Assembly (NCBI GenBank): GCA_012103455.1
Contig: WLWT01000001.1
Span: 1,226,001 to 1,290,000 of the forward strand
Source: Gammaproteobacteria bacterium
GTDB taxonomy: Bacteria > Pseudomonadota > Gammaproteobacteria > HK1
DNA: 64,000 nucleotides
Reading direction: 5' to 3'
The translations under genes were made by a program, and so were the position numbers. The notes beneath the pieces were generated by a model. The model was not told where the DNA came from, ran no database searches, and was given only the letters and a program-made list of their open reading frames with translations. Shown here in pieces: positions 55,453 to 63,843 of this stretch (its first letter is position 1; each line of letters starts with the position of its first letter).

Positions 55453-56136
55453 TGCGCAAGCTAACATCCGGGTGTTCGAGCAGCAAGAAGAGGATGCGAT
55501 GGAGCAACGGTTCGGCCACTCGATTACATACCGCATTGCCATGGGGCCGCATCAGGGGCGCAAGGTGTTCACCTTGCAAACTGTGCCGCCGCGTGCCGAC
55601 CCCAATGAGGCGGGGCAGGCGGCCAAGGTGGCCAGTTTCTCATGGCATGCAGGCGTGGTGGCTGAACCTCACCCACGAGACAAGCTTGAGCGGCTGTGCC
55701 GATATATCCGCAGGCTCGCCGTGTCGGAGCAGCGTCTGGCATTGACCGCCAATGGCAAGGTTCGATACCCGCTCAAGACGCTCTACCGGGATGGCACCAC
55801 CCATGTGATCCTCGAACCTCTGGATTGTATTGCCCGTCTGGCCGCCCTGGTGTCCAAACCGCGCCTCAACCTAACACGCTTTGCCGGTGGCTTCGCGCCC
55901 AACAGTCAACACCGAGCTTTGGTCACACCGGCAAAGCGGGCAAAGGGGAAGAAAGCTGGGCGATTAGTTGAACCGCAAAGCGTTGTCGAGCGTCGAGCCG
56001 CTATGACCTGGGCACAACGATTAAAACGGGTATTCAATATCGATATTGAAACCTGTGAGCACCGTAGTGGCCAAGTCAAGGTGAGCGCCAGTATTGAAGC
56101 TCCGGTAGGGATCAAAAAGAGTCTTGAGCACCTAAA
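55453..56136 (+). pseudogene. IS91-family transposase, C-terminal part
   Basis: Reads ANIRVFEQQEEDAMEQRFGH, MGPHQGRKVFTLQTVPPRAD, KLERLCRYIRRLAVSEQRLA and GTTHVILEPLDCIARLAALV, then RRAAMTWAQRLKRVFNIDIE near the end. This is the Y2_Tnp (PF04986) domain; the N-terminal half is lost at the junction with mscS. On the right it is cut at IKKSLEHLK by the Tn3 inverted repeat at 56137. Confidence 0.85.
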
Positions 56137-56174
56137 GGGGGAGATACAGGATTCGGAAATTATCGTACGCTAAG
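56137..56174 (+). repeat. Tn3-family 38-bp inverted repeat, left end
   Basis: Starts GGGGGAGATACAGGATTCGG and ends CGTACGCTAAG, exactly 38 bp. The partner on the minus strand at 60635-60672 matches at about 33 of 38 positions. The transposase stop lies at its inner edge, as in Tn3 elements. Confidence 0.88.
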
Positions 56175-57147
56175 CCCCTCCTAACGGCCGTAGGTTGCGA
56201 AACTGACCCGGTTTGATCTTTAGATTCTGCTGCCAAACGTAGTCACCGGTCAGATTGATGTGTTCCCAACCCAATGGTGAAAGGTACTGCAGTAGATCGC
56301 TGTTTGCAGCGGCCCCCATAGATCCAACCGCACGCTCAAGGTAGACCGTATTCCACAACACGATTGCGGCAGTCACCAGATTCAAGCCACTGGCTCGATA
56401 GCGTTGTTGCTCAAAGCTGCGATCGCGAATCTCACCCAATCGGTTGAAGAATACGGCTCTGGCCAGTGCATTGCGCGCCTCTCCTTTGTTAAGCCCCGCT
56501 TGCACGCGTCGCCTCAGTTCAACGTTTTGCAACCAATCGAGGATAAACAATGTCCGCTCGATCCGACCGAGCTCTCGCAGTGCGACTGCCAATCCATTCT
56601 GTCGCGGATAGCTGCTGAGTTTGCGCACCATCAGTGATGCCGTTACCGAACCTTGCTTGGTCGATGTTGCCAGGCGCAGAATATCGTCCCAATGAGACAG
56701 GATGTGTTTGACGTTGACAGTGCCGCCGATCATTCCACGTAGCTCAGGATAGTCAGTGCGAGCGTTGGGTATATAGAGCCGTGTATCTTTCAGATCTCGA
56801 ATACGCGGTGCGAATCGAAATCCGAGCAAGTGCATCAGTGCGAATACGTGATCGGTGAAACCAGCCGTGTCGGTGTAGTGTTCCTTGATGCGCAGGTCAG
56901 ACTCGTGATATAGCAATCCATCCAGTACATACGTCGAATCGCGGATGCCTACATTGATCACCTTAGTGCTGAACGGCGCGTATTGGTCAGATATAGGGGT
57001 GTAAAACTGGCGTCCTGGTTCGCTGCCGTATTTCGGGTTGACATGGCCGGGGAAATGATGTGTGGCATATGCCATCAATAGTACCACGACGTGGCAGAAT
57101 AGAGGGTGCCTGATGTCAGGCACCCTGCAAAACACTACTTGCAGCAC
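56170..57147 (-). pseudogene. tnpA: Tn3-family transposase, C-terminal third
   Basis: From about residue 38 on it matches Tnp[81 protein letters not shown] and the end [20 protein letters not shown]. The catalytic glutamate region is kept, but about 650 N-terminal residues are missing; the first 35 residues of the open frame are unrelated. It cannot be active. Confidence 0.9.
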
Positions 57148-57230
57148 ATGAGGGGCGTCTAGAAAACTACCACGGCCAATACCGCCAAATCCAGGAGAGC
57201 CGAAAACGCTGAAAACCCAATCACATTAGC

Positions 57231-57383
57231 TCAATGCCAAGATCCCTGTGGTGAGTTATGTACCTTTGTTAGGACGGCCCCAAAGGCCGGTAGTGCTTTT
57301 TGCATATCTTCAAAGGAAGCACGCAAGTCTCCAGCAGCATGACTTAAGCTCGAAATCGCTAAGAGAGCCGCAAATGTCAGCAT
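57231..57383 (-). CDS. Small exported protein (doubtful)
   Basis: 50 residues from MLTFAALLAISSLSHAAGDL, a short signal peptide, then LRASFEDMQKALPAFGAVLT. A longer frame from 57419 overlaps the previous gene by 26 bp. Probably the 5' end of a gene cut by the Tn3 region. Unknown. Confidence 0.4.
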   Translation of the reverse strand: MLTFAALLAISSLSHAAGDLRASFEDMQKALPAFGAVLTKVHNSPQGSWH

Positions 57384-57393
57384 ACGCAAGAGT

Positions 57394-57678
57394 CTAACCT
57401 TCAGAAACGACTTCGCCATTCTGACTAATAATTACATTATGATAAATCTTATTTTTTCCCCCATCGTCGATTTCTCCAATTATTCGGATATCACCAGTTT
57501 TTTTGTCGTCGATAGCAAAGATAATTTCTCCTTGGTAGAAATCAGGATTTCCGAAAATCCCATTTTCAAAAACAACCGGTTTAGTTTCCTTTGTTTTTTC
57601 GATTAGAGAAAAGTATGGAAGAGTCTTATAAATATTGATTTTCTCTTTGAGAATTGAAAGCAATGTATTTTCTGTCAT
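57394..57678 (-). CDS. Hypothetical protein
   Basis: 94 residues from MTENTLLSILKEKINIYKTL; AT-rich. Contains DFYQGEIIFAIDDKKTGDIR and IRIIGEIDDGGKNKIYHNVI, a beta-rich pattern. An alternative start lies at 57690. No family recognised; base composition marks it as acquired. Confidence 0.55.
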   Translation of the reverse strand: MTENTLLSILKEKINIYKTLPYFSLIEKTKETKPVVFENGIFGNPDFYQGEIIFAIDDKKTGDIRIIGEIDDGGKNKIYHNVIISQNGEVVSEG

Positions 57679-57714
57679 ATGTCCTCTCATGAATTCTAGT
57701 TTACTATCCTAAAT

Positions 57715-57830
57715 TGCAGCATGATATTGAATGACAGTTGGAACGCGATTCACCTTTTCCAAAATCTTCTCAACAGGTTTGGTCCACACAAAGGGCTTTA
57801 GGTCACTATTATGTTGTTCATTAAAGTCCA
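57715..57830 (-). pseudogene. IS630-family transposase C-terminal scrap
   Basis: Reads IMDFNEQHNSDLKPFVWTKP and VEKILEKVNRV, the conserved end of another IS630 subgroup. Only about 35 codons remain. Confidence 0.65.
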
Positions 57831-57984
57831 TAATCGCTCGAGTGCGTCGTCCCCACTGCCATCGTGCGTGTAGACCAGTGTGTCTGTCCTTTGGTGGTCT
57901 TTTCGATGACGCGCTGGTACAACCTGGCCTGCGCTTCACTGGACTTTCCTGTGTGATTTCGCCCTCAAGGACGGTTTTTTATCA

Positions 57985-58278
57985 GTGCACGAAATCTTTC
58001 ATTTCGATAGCGCGTACACCAATAGCGTATTCAACCAGTTCATGCCAGCATTTGCCTCGGGACTGAAAATCACGAGCTGGAGCACCGACTACAATTTCGT
58101 ATCAGCCGATCAGGCTGTTTTCATGGGCACGATGTCAGCCGATGCCAACGAAACCGGCAAGAGCACCGGCATTATGAACTGGGCGGTTCGCGTCCATGTG
58201 GTGGATGGTAAAGTTAAAAGCTGGAATTGGCTGGAAGACAGCTATGCCGTTTCAAAGGCATACCACGGCGACGATTAG
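57985..58278 (+). pseudogene. NTF2/SnoaL-like protein, 3' part
   Basis: 97 codons from a GTG: FNQFMPAFASGLKITSWSTD, NFVSADQAVFMGTMSADANE, VRVHVVDGKVKSWNWLEDSY. The second half of a SnoaL-type fold; the N-terminal helices appear missing, so it is probably truncated by the preceding IS scrap. Confidence 0.55.
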
Positions 58279-58372
58279 CCGGGTCTGACGAGGATACGGG
58301 TCTGGTGGTCCGGAGTCGCAGCTGGCTACGGACCGCTCGTCATCAACGTAACAGGAATTAAGGGGTGATGTG

Positions 58373-58513
58373 ATGGGACAAGGTCTGGAGAACGTCAAAC
58401 GTAAAGGATTAAATATGCTTTATAAAAGAGATGATGGAGCGATTGGCTGGGTAGATCCCAGAGGTCATAGAGTCAGAAATGTTTCAGTAAGCGAAATAGA
58501 TGGAGAAATTTAA
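58373..58513 (+). CDS. 46-residue hypothetical protein
   Basis: MGQGLENVKRKGLNMLYKRD then DGAIGWVDPRGHRVRNVSVS ending in EIDGEI. Stop and next start are contiguous (TAAATG), so it is coupled to the GST-like gene. AT-rich like its neighbour. Unrecognised. Confidence 0.5.
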   Translation: MGQGLENVKRKGLNMLYKRDDGAIGWVDPRGHRVRNVSVSEIDGEI

Positions 58514-58999
58514 ATGCAATTAAAAATTATATATTTTGATTTTACATTTTGGAGAGCAGAGATTGCAAGAATACCACTTTATATTTCTAGTATTAAATTT
58601 GAAGATAAAAGAATTACGAGTGAAGAATTTTCCTTTATAAAAGAAAATGGCCAAATGCCTGATGGAACCATTATTCCATTTACTCAACTACCTGTTTTGG
58701 TGGTTGATGGTCAGAGCATCGCTCAAACTGGAGCAATTGCAAGAATTTGTGGAAAAATTAGCGGTTTTTATCCAGATAAATTAGTTGAAGCGGGAAAAGT
58801 TGATCAAGTAATTGACACAGCAACGGATATAAACACATTAATTCGCCCTTCCATGAAGGAAAAGGATCCAATAAAAAAGAAATCAATGCGCGAAGAATTG
58901 TCTAACAATGATTTGCCAAGATATTTTGGATACCTGGAGAATTTATTAACAGAGGATGATGAATGGTTTGCAGATAATAAAATGACGATTGCTGATATA

Positions 59000-60112
59000 T
59001 ACCCATCGCCATTGAAAGTGCGAATCTAGAATACTTACATTAGCTAGCTGATTATGGTCAAAATAAGCTTATGAACAATCATTTAACACCGAACGAGCGC
59101 GATGAACTCATAAAATCTCATCGTAAAGAGAGAGATGGGCGTATTCGAGACCGAATAAAAGCTGTTTTAGCTTTTGATGAGGGTTATAGTTATTCAGAAA
59201 TGTCTAGGATTTTGCTTTTAGATGATGAGACTATTAGACGCCATGTCGATGATTACTTTTCTAAAGCTAAGCTGAAGCCCGAAAACGGGGGCAGCAAAAG
59301 TGATTGAGACGAGAATGAAACAGCAAAGCTCGTTAAACACATAGAAGGAATGACTTATCCTCATGTTAAGGACATTTGCACTTATGTGAAGTTGAATTTT
59401 GGTAAGGTTTACAGTGTAAGCGGCATGACAAAATGGCTGCATCGCAATAATGTCTGCCATAAGAAGCCTGATGCAGTTCCAGCGAAAGCAAACGCACAGG
59501 CGCAAAAAGCGTTTGTCAAAGACTATGAACATCTTTCGAAAGACGCTAAAAACAAGGGTTTAATCTATTTCTCGGACAGTTTTCATCCGCAGTATCAAAC
59601 GCGGTTGGCTTATGGATGGATTTTAAGAGGCACTCGAAAGAATATTGCCACAACGGCTCGTCAAACACGATTGAATTTCATTGGTGCTGTATCTTTGGAG
59701 GGTCACACAATAATCCACACTGAAGTTGAGCGAGTGAATGCGCAAACCATTAAATCTTTTCTAAAATCTCTACGCAAACGGCATACACCAGAGAAAGACA
59801 TTCATGTAATTTGGGATAATGCGGCTTATCATAAGAGCAAAGACGTTCAGTCTTATGCCAAGGACTCAAACATTAAATTACACTATTTACCGCCCTATTC
59901 ACCGAATTTAAATCCAATTGAGCGACTTTGGAAAATGATGCATGAAGCGGTTACTTATAATCGGTACTATGAGAAGTTTGTAGATTTTCGGGAAGCCTCT
60001 TTGAATTTTTTCAAGCGCATTGGAAGACGAAAGATTTTATTGAGAAAAAGAATCACTGATAAGTTTCAAATTATTGATGCATCGATGTTCGCATCTTGAA
60101 GTGTGATGGGTA
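59000..60112 (+). mobile_element. IS630-family element, type A (1113 bp)
   Basis: Starts TACCCATCGCCATTGAAAG and ends CTTGAAGTGTGATGGGTA; TA duplication at 58998-58999 and 60113-60114. Parent type of the deletion derivative at 24496. Confidence 0.92.
59071..60099 (+). pseudogene. IS630-family transposase (type A) with in-frame TGA
   Basis: MNNHLTPNERDELIKSHRKE with HTH to ENGGSKSD, TGA at 59305-59307, then in the same frame DENETAKLVKHIEGMTYPHV and the full DDE domain (GLIYFSDSFHPQYQTRLAYG, VIWDNAAYHKSKDVQSYAK, LPPYSPNLNPIERLWKMMHE). Without the stop it would be 342 residues. Either inactive or dependent on read-through. Confidence 0.88.
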
Positions 60113-60270
60113 TAGCTATATGGAGGTTAATGGGGTGGTTAAAATCTGGGGAAATAGATGGCATACCCACAAATATTTTTGATAACTTTGATAAGTTAAA
60201 TCGTCTTTATAATGCCGTAAATAATGATACTAGAATTAGTAAATGGGTTTCAGAAACTTATAAGTAAATT

Positions 60271-60348
60271 ATGAAATATATTTTATTTTTAGTGGTAATT
60301 TTTTTATCAAGCAATTCCTTTGCTTATATAAATGGAACATACGATTGA
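60271..60348 (+). pseudogene. Start of an exported-protein gene, truncated
   Basis: MKYILFLVVIFLSSNSFAYI, a complete signal peptide, then NGTYD and a stop. It starts 3 bp after the GST stop and breaks off shortly before the tRNA fragment, so it was likely cut by an integration event. Confidence 0.5.
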
Positions 60349-60449
60349 AAAATGAAAAATTTCACAGGTATAGATACAGTACGTGGTGGTACGTGAGCGT
60401 CTTGCGCGAAATTCCAACACCGCAATCGCGGCCCGCAACAGGTGAAAAA

Positions 60450-60495
60450 TGGTGGCTACCCCCTGATTTGAACAGGGGACCCCATCATTATGAGT
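60450..60495 (-). tRNA. 3' half of a tRNA-Met gene (att remnant)
   Basis: On the minus strand: CTCATAATGATGGGGTC (anticodon loop CAU and 3' stem arm), the T-arm CCCTGTTCAAATCAGGG, acceptor GGTAGCC and ACCA. The 5' half is absent: the bases before CTCATAA do not pair with TGATG, and no GGCTACC acceptor strand is found at the right distance. Best explained as the far attachment site of an element that integrates into tRNA-Met. Confidence 0.75.
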
Positions 60496-60634
60496 ATTCT
60501 GCGTCTTTCAAACGAATACTAATCCCGGCTCCAAGGTAGGCTGTCTATTCCATTGATTCCTAGGTGTCGGCTTAGGGTCGAAAAGAGACGATACATGCAC
60601 CGTTACGGCAATGTCCGCTTAGTCCGTGAGCGCC

Positions 60635-60672
60635 CTTAGCGTACGATAATTCCCGAATCCTCTATCATCCCC
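60635..60672 (-). repeat. Tn3-family 38-bp inverted repeat, right end
   Basis: Plus strand CTTAGCGTACGATAATTCCC to ...TCATCCCC. Inverse of the repeat at 56137 with a few mismatches. Flanking 5-mers differ (CTAAA left, TAGAA right), so no target duplication links the two ends. Confidence 0.85.
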
Positions 60673-60797
60673 TAGAAGCCCTATTCGTACTATTCCTCGG
60701 CGTCACCGTATTCCGCGAACACAAAATCGACGCCCGTGTAACCTTAGCCGTACTGCTGGTAGTAGTCGGCGCAGTGGTGATCAGCGCCCGAGGCTAA
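60673..60797 (+). pseudogene. DMT transporter, 3' fragment (third copy)
   Basis: Encodes LEALFVLFLGVTVFREHKID and RVTLAVLLVVVGAVVISARG, then the same post-stop sequence AAGGTTTTGGGAACGGACC as the other copies. About 7% different from copy 1, clearly more diverged than copy 2. Confidence 0.9.
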
Positions 60798-60950
60798 GGT
60801 TTTGGGAACGGACCGTCCGTTTCCGTCATTCGGGCCGCGATTCCCCCTGTTCGTTCCTCCTACGGTTCGTCCGTCGCACGGGCCAGCGCAGTGCGTAGAT
60901 GTCGCTTAGACTCTCGCGGCGTACTTACACATTGACACAGGAGTTCAACG

Positions 60951-61382
60951 ATGAATCGCTTCACATCACGGCGTATGTTGCCCGCCATCGCACTGCTGGG
61001 CGCCAGCCATATCGCTTCAGCCGCCGAGTTGCTTGTGACCATTGAAGGCATTCGAAGCACCACCGGCAATATCATGATTCAGGTGCTGGACCAAGAACCG
61101 GTCGAGGGCGTCAAAACCGGGGCGGTCGCGCAGATGATGCTGCCCGCTCAAGTGGGGACGGTCAAGCTGATGATACCGCTGCCGCCCGCGCGCTACGTGG
61201 TGCGCATCATGCAAGATCTCAACGGTAACGGCGCGTTGGACGAGAACCTGGTGGGCTTGCCCACCGAGCCGTGGGGCGCGTCCAACAATGCCACCGGGCG
61301 GTTCGGCCCCCCCGCGTGGAACGACATGCTCTTCGAACTCGGCGCGGACGGCGCCGAGCAGCGCATCGTGCTGAATCATTAG
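60951..61382 (+). CDS. DUF2141 domain exported protein
   Basis: 143 residues: signal peptide RRMLPAIALLGASHIASAAE, then LLVTIEGIRSTTGNIMIQVL and PPARYVVRIMQDLNGNGALD with the calcium-loop-like DLNGNGALDENLVGLPTEPW, typical of DUF2141. Often found next to oxygenases and lipid or carotenoid genes. 11 bp upstream of the carotenoid oxygenase gene, so probably one operon. Confidence 0.9.
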   Translation: MNRFTSRRMLPAIALLGASHIASAAELLVTIEGIRSTTGNIMIQVLDQEPVEGVKTGAVAQMMLPAQVGTVKLMIPLPPARYVVRIMQDLNGNGALDENLVGLPTEPWGASNNATGRFGPPAWNDMLFELGADGAEQRIVLNH

Positions 61383-61393
61383 GAGGACCCAAC

Positions 61394-62908
61394 ATGAACC
61401 GGCGTGATTTTCTCAACAGTGCCCGAGCGGCGGCGGCCCTGGGCGCACTCACACTGGTGCGGGCCGGGACGGCGGCACCGCTAGACTCGTGGCACACAGC
61501 ATTCCACGAAGCACTCCCCGGCAAACCCTGGCTCACCGGCTATCGCACGATGGCGCGCGAACAACTGCAAGCCAAAGCCACCTGGCACGGCAAAGCCCCT
61601 GGCCTGCGCGGCACCCTCTACCGCAATGGGCCAGCCGGCCACGAAGTAGGCGGCTTCCGTTACCGGCATTGGTTCGACGGCGACGGCATGGTGCAACGCT
61701 TCGCAGTATCTGAAGACGGCGTCGCCCACCTAGGACGCTTCGTGCGCACACACAAGCGGGTAGCCGAGAGCGGCGCGGGCCGCGCCCTGTACCCCACCTT
61801 CGGCTCACGCGTACCCAACGCCAACCCCGTAACCAAAGCCGATGTGGTCAATACCGCCAACATTTCCACCCTGATACACAACGGCGAGCTGTACGCTCTG
61901 TGGGAGGCTGGCAGTCCCCACCGGCTCGATCCGGCCACCCTCGAGACCTTGAGCGTACACAGCTATTCGCCGCAGACCCAGGGCCTGCCTTTTTCCGCTC
62001 ACCCCCGAGTGGAAGCGGACGGCACGCTCTGGAACTTCGGCTATGTGTCCGCGGCCAAACGGCTGGTGCTATGGCACATAGACGCCGCCGGCACGCTGGT
62101 CAAAGCCGCCGCCCTCCCCATCGATCCGATCACCATGATTCACGACTTCGTCGTGACCCGGCGCCATCTGGTGTTCCTGATCCCGCCCCTGCACTTCGAG
62201 CCCGGCGCATCATCGGCAACATTCCTGCAAGCGCACCGCTGGCACCCTGAACACCCCACCCGCGTGCTGGTGGTGGACAAAAACGACTTCAGCCGCACCA
62301 CATGGCTGGAGTTGCCGGCACAATGGGTGTTTCACTTCGGCAACGCCTGGGAAGACAAAGACGGTTTTATCCGCTTCGATGGCGCCCGCGCGCCGGATCC
62401 TTCCATCATGTTCGGCCGTTTCCGCGACATCATGCGGGGCCAGGACAATGGCGCGGGCGCACCCGCGCGCTCATTCAACTACGTGCTCCATCCGGCAACA
62501 GGGTACGCCACCGAAGAGCCGCTCATGGCGGCCCATGAGGCCGGCGAATTTCCCACCATCGATCCGCGCGTGAGCGGGCGCCAATACCGTCATGTCGCAC
62601 TACTCACAACCCAGCCAGGCCAGGAGACGGAGCACGGGCATTTCGATACCGTCATGCTGCTGGATGTCACCAGCGGCCACTCGGTCCGCTACACCTATCC
62701 CGCCCATGAGATAGCCGAAGAACATCTCATCGTGCCCGGAGACGGCGGCCGTTTCTGGCTGGTAGGCACCACCCTCGCCTACCGGGAAGAAAAAACACGG
62801 CTCAACGTGTTCGACGGCAAGCGGCTGGCGGACGGTCCGGTAGCGATCGCCACCTTGCCCTACCCGCTCCCTCTGGGCTTGCACGGCAAATGGCAGGGGG
62901 TTGGCTAA
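61394..62908 (+). CDS. Carotenoid oxygenase family protein (RPE65-like)
   Basis: 504 residues from MNRRDFLNSARAAAALGALT, a twin-arginine signal (RRDFLN). Iron-binding histidines are visible in PFSAHPRVEADGTLWNFG, TMIHDFVVT, WVFHFGNAWEDKDGFI and the C-terminal LPLGLHGKW. These enzymes cleave carotenoids, stilbenes or lignin-type alkenes. AGGAGG lies 8 bp before ATG. Operon with DUF2141 upstream and the kinase downstream. Substrate not predictable. Confidence 0.92.
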   Translation: MNRRDFLNSARAAAALGALTLVRAGTAAPLDSWHTAFHEALPGKPWLTGYRTMAREQLQAKATWHGKAPGLRGTLYRNGPAGHEVGGFRYRHWFDGDGMVQRFAVSEDGVAHLGRFVRTHKRVAESGAGRALYPTFGSRVPNANPVTKADVVNTANISTLIHNGELYALWEAGSPHRLDPATLETLSVHSYSPQTQGLPFSAHPRVEADGTLWNFGYVSAAKRLVLWHIDAAGTLVKAAALPIDPITMIHDFVVTRRHLVFLIPPLHFEPGASSATFLQAHRWHPEHPTRVLVVDKNDFSRTTWLELPAQWVFHFGNAWEDKDGFIRFDGARAPDPSIMFGRFRDIMRGQDNGAGAPARSFNYVLHPATGYATEEPLMAAHEAGEFPTIDPRVSGRQYRHVALLTTQPGQETEHGHFDTVMLLDVTSGHSVRYTYPAHEIAEEHLIVPGDGGRFWLVGTTLAYREEKTRLNVFDGKRLADGPVAIATLPYPLPLGLHGKWQGVG

Positions 62909-62936
62909 GCACTGGCGCACGGTAAGAGGTACCCTA

Positions 62937-63843
62937 GTGCTCAATCTCAAAAGACATCTAGCGGCGGTGTTGGCCAACGCCGTGTTTTGCCTCGCCATCG
63001 CCATCACCACTTATCTCCTCACCGCTCACGACGTGCTGAGCGATCACCTCGCCGTCTCTTACTGCATCGGCTTTTCCATCCATGGGGCAGCCCTACTGGG
63101 ATTGCGGCTGTTCCCGGCGCGCTGGCCGCCCATCGTGGCGGCGGTCTTTTCGCTGCCACTCGGGCTCTTAGTGGGGCTCTCCTTGGGCGGCGCCATCGTG
63201 ACCGGCGATCCGCTGTTCTTCATCACCCGGGAATTCAGCGCACTGGTCTACGGCACGCTGTTCGGCCTCATCGGTATCGCCGCTTACGTCATCCACGCCA
63301 ACCTCTGGGCTACCCGCGACGCCCTGGAGCAGGAACGGGCGCGGCTGGCCATCCAACAAAAAACCTTGGCGGAAACCGAACTCAAGCTTCTGCAAGCACA
63401 GATAGAACCGCACTTTCTATTCAATACGCTCGCGGCCATCCACGGCTCGATCCGCCATCGCCCGGACCTGGCCGAGCACATGCTGGAGCACCTGACCCTG
63501 CTGTTGCGGGCAAGTCTAAAACGCAGCCGCAGCAACCGGACCACGGTACAAGACGAACTCGACATCGTGACCGCTTATCTCGAGATCCAAAGCGTCCGCC
63601 TAGGCGCTCGGCTGCGGTTCAGCATTGAAGCCGACGATGGCCTGAAGCAAGCGCTCTTACCGGCGCTCCTCATCCAACCGCTGGTGGAAAACGCCGCCGT
63701 CCACGGTATTGAACCGCTAGCCTGCGGTGGCCAGATCAGCGTCACGGTCAAGCGGCATGGCGACCACATGAATATCGTCGTTGAAGACAGCGGTGCCGGT
63801 GTGGAAAATGCGCCGCCCTCGGCGGGCACGGGCACCGGTCTTA
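62937..63843 (+). pseudogene. LytS/AlgZ-type sensor histidine kinase, cut by an IS
   Basis: About 300 residues from a GTG with an AAGAGG site: four membrane segments, a short coiled coil, the His_kinase domain (LLQAQIEPHFLFNTLAAIHG, with the phosphorylated histidine in EPHFLFN) and an ATPase domain to GAGVENAPPSAGTGTGL. The G2 box ends there because an IS5-family element starts at 63844. A TTG at 62901 is an alternative start overlapping the oxygenase gene. Its response regulator is outside the window. Confidence 0.85.

Larger units (their letters stand above)
58514..60267 (+). pseudogene. Glutathione S-transferase-like gene split by IS630
   Basis: The 5' part (58514-58999) reads MQLKIIYFDFTFWRAEIARI, a thioredoxin-fold start, and FTQLPVLVVDGQSIAQTGAI, the GST glutathione-binding loop, to WFADNKMTIADI. 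The 3' part resumes at 60115 as AIWRLMGWLKSGEIDGIPTN and ends WVSETYK at 60267. Joined, they give an uninterrupted 212-residue GST (TIADIAIWRLMGWL), so the insertion is recent. It could revert by precise excision. Confidence 0.9.

Noticed and set aside
31520..59307. Possible recoding of TGA, because four otherwise good reading frames (31.5 kb IS5, 35396, 49591, 59305) contain in-frame TGA
   Set aside because: All are in transposases or damaged genes, at least two of the positions would not be tryptophan, and intact genes such as the MFS exporter and DUF-type genes use TGA as their normal stop.
60450..60540. Complete tRNA-Met gene
   Set aside because: The 5' half needed for acceptor, D-arm and anticodon stem is absent at the right distance.
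56132..60677. Intact Tn3-family transposon
   Set aside because: Transposase lacks most of its length, no resolvase is present and the flanking 5-mers are not duplicates.
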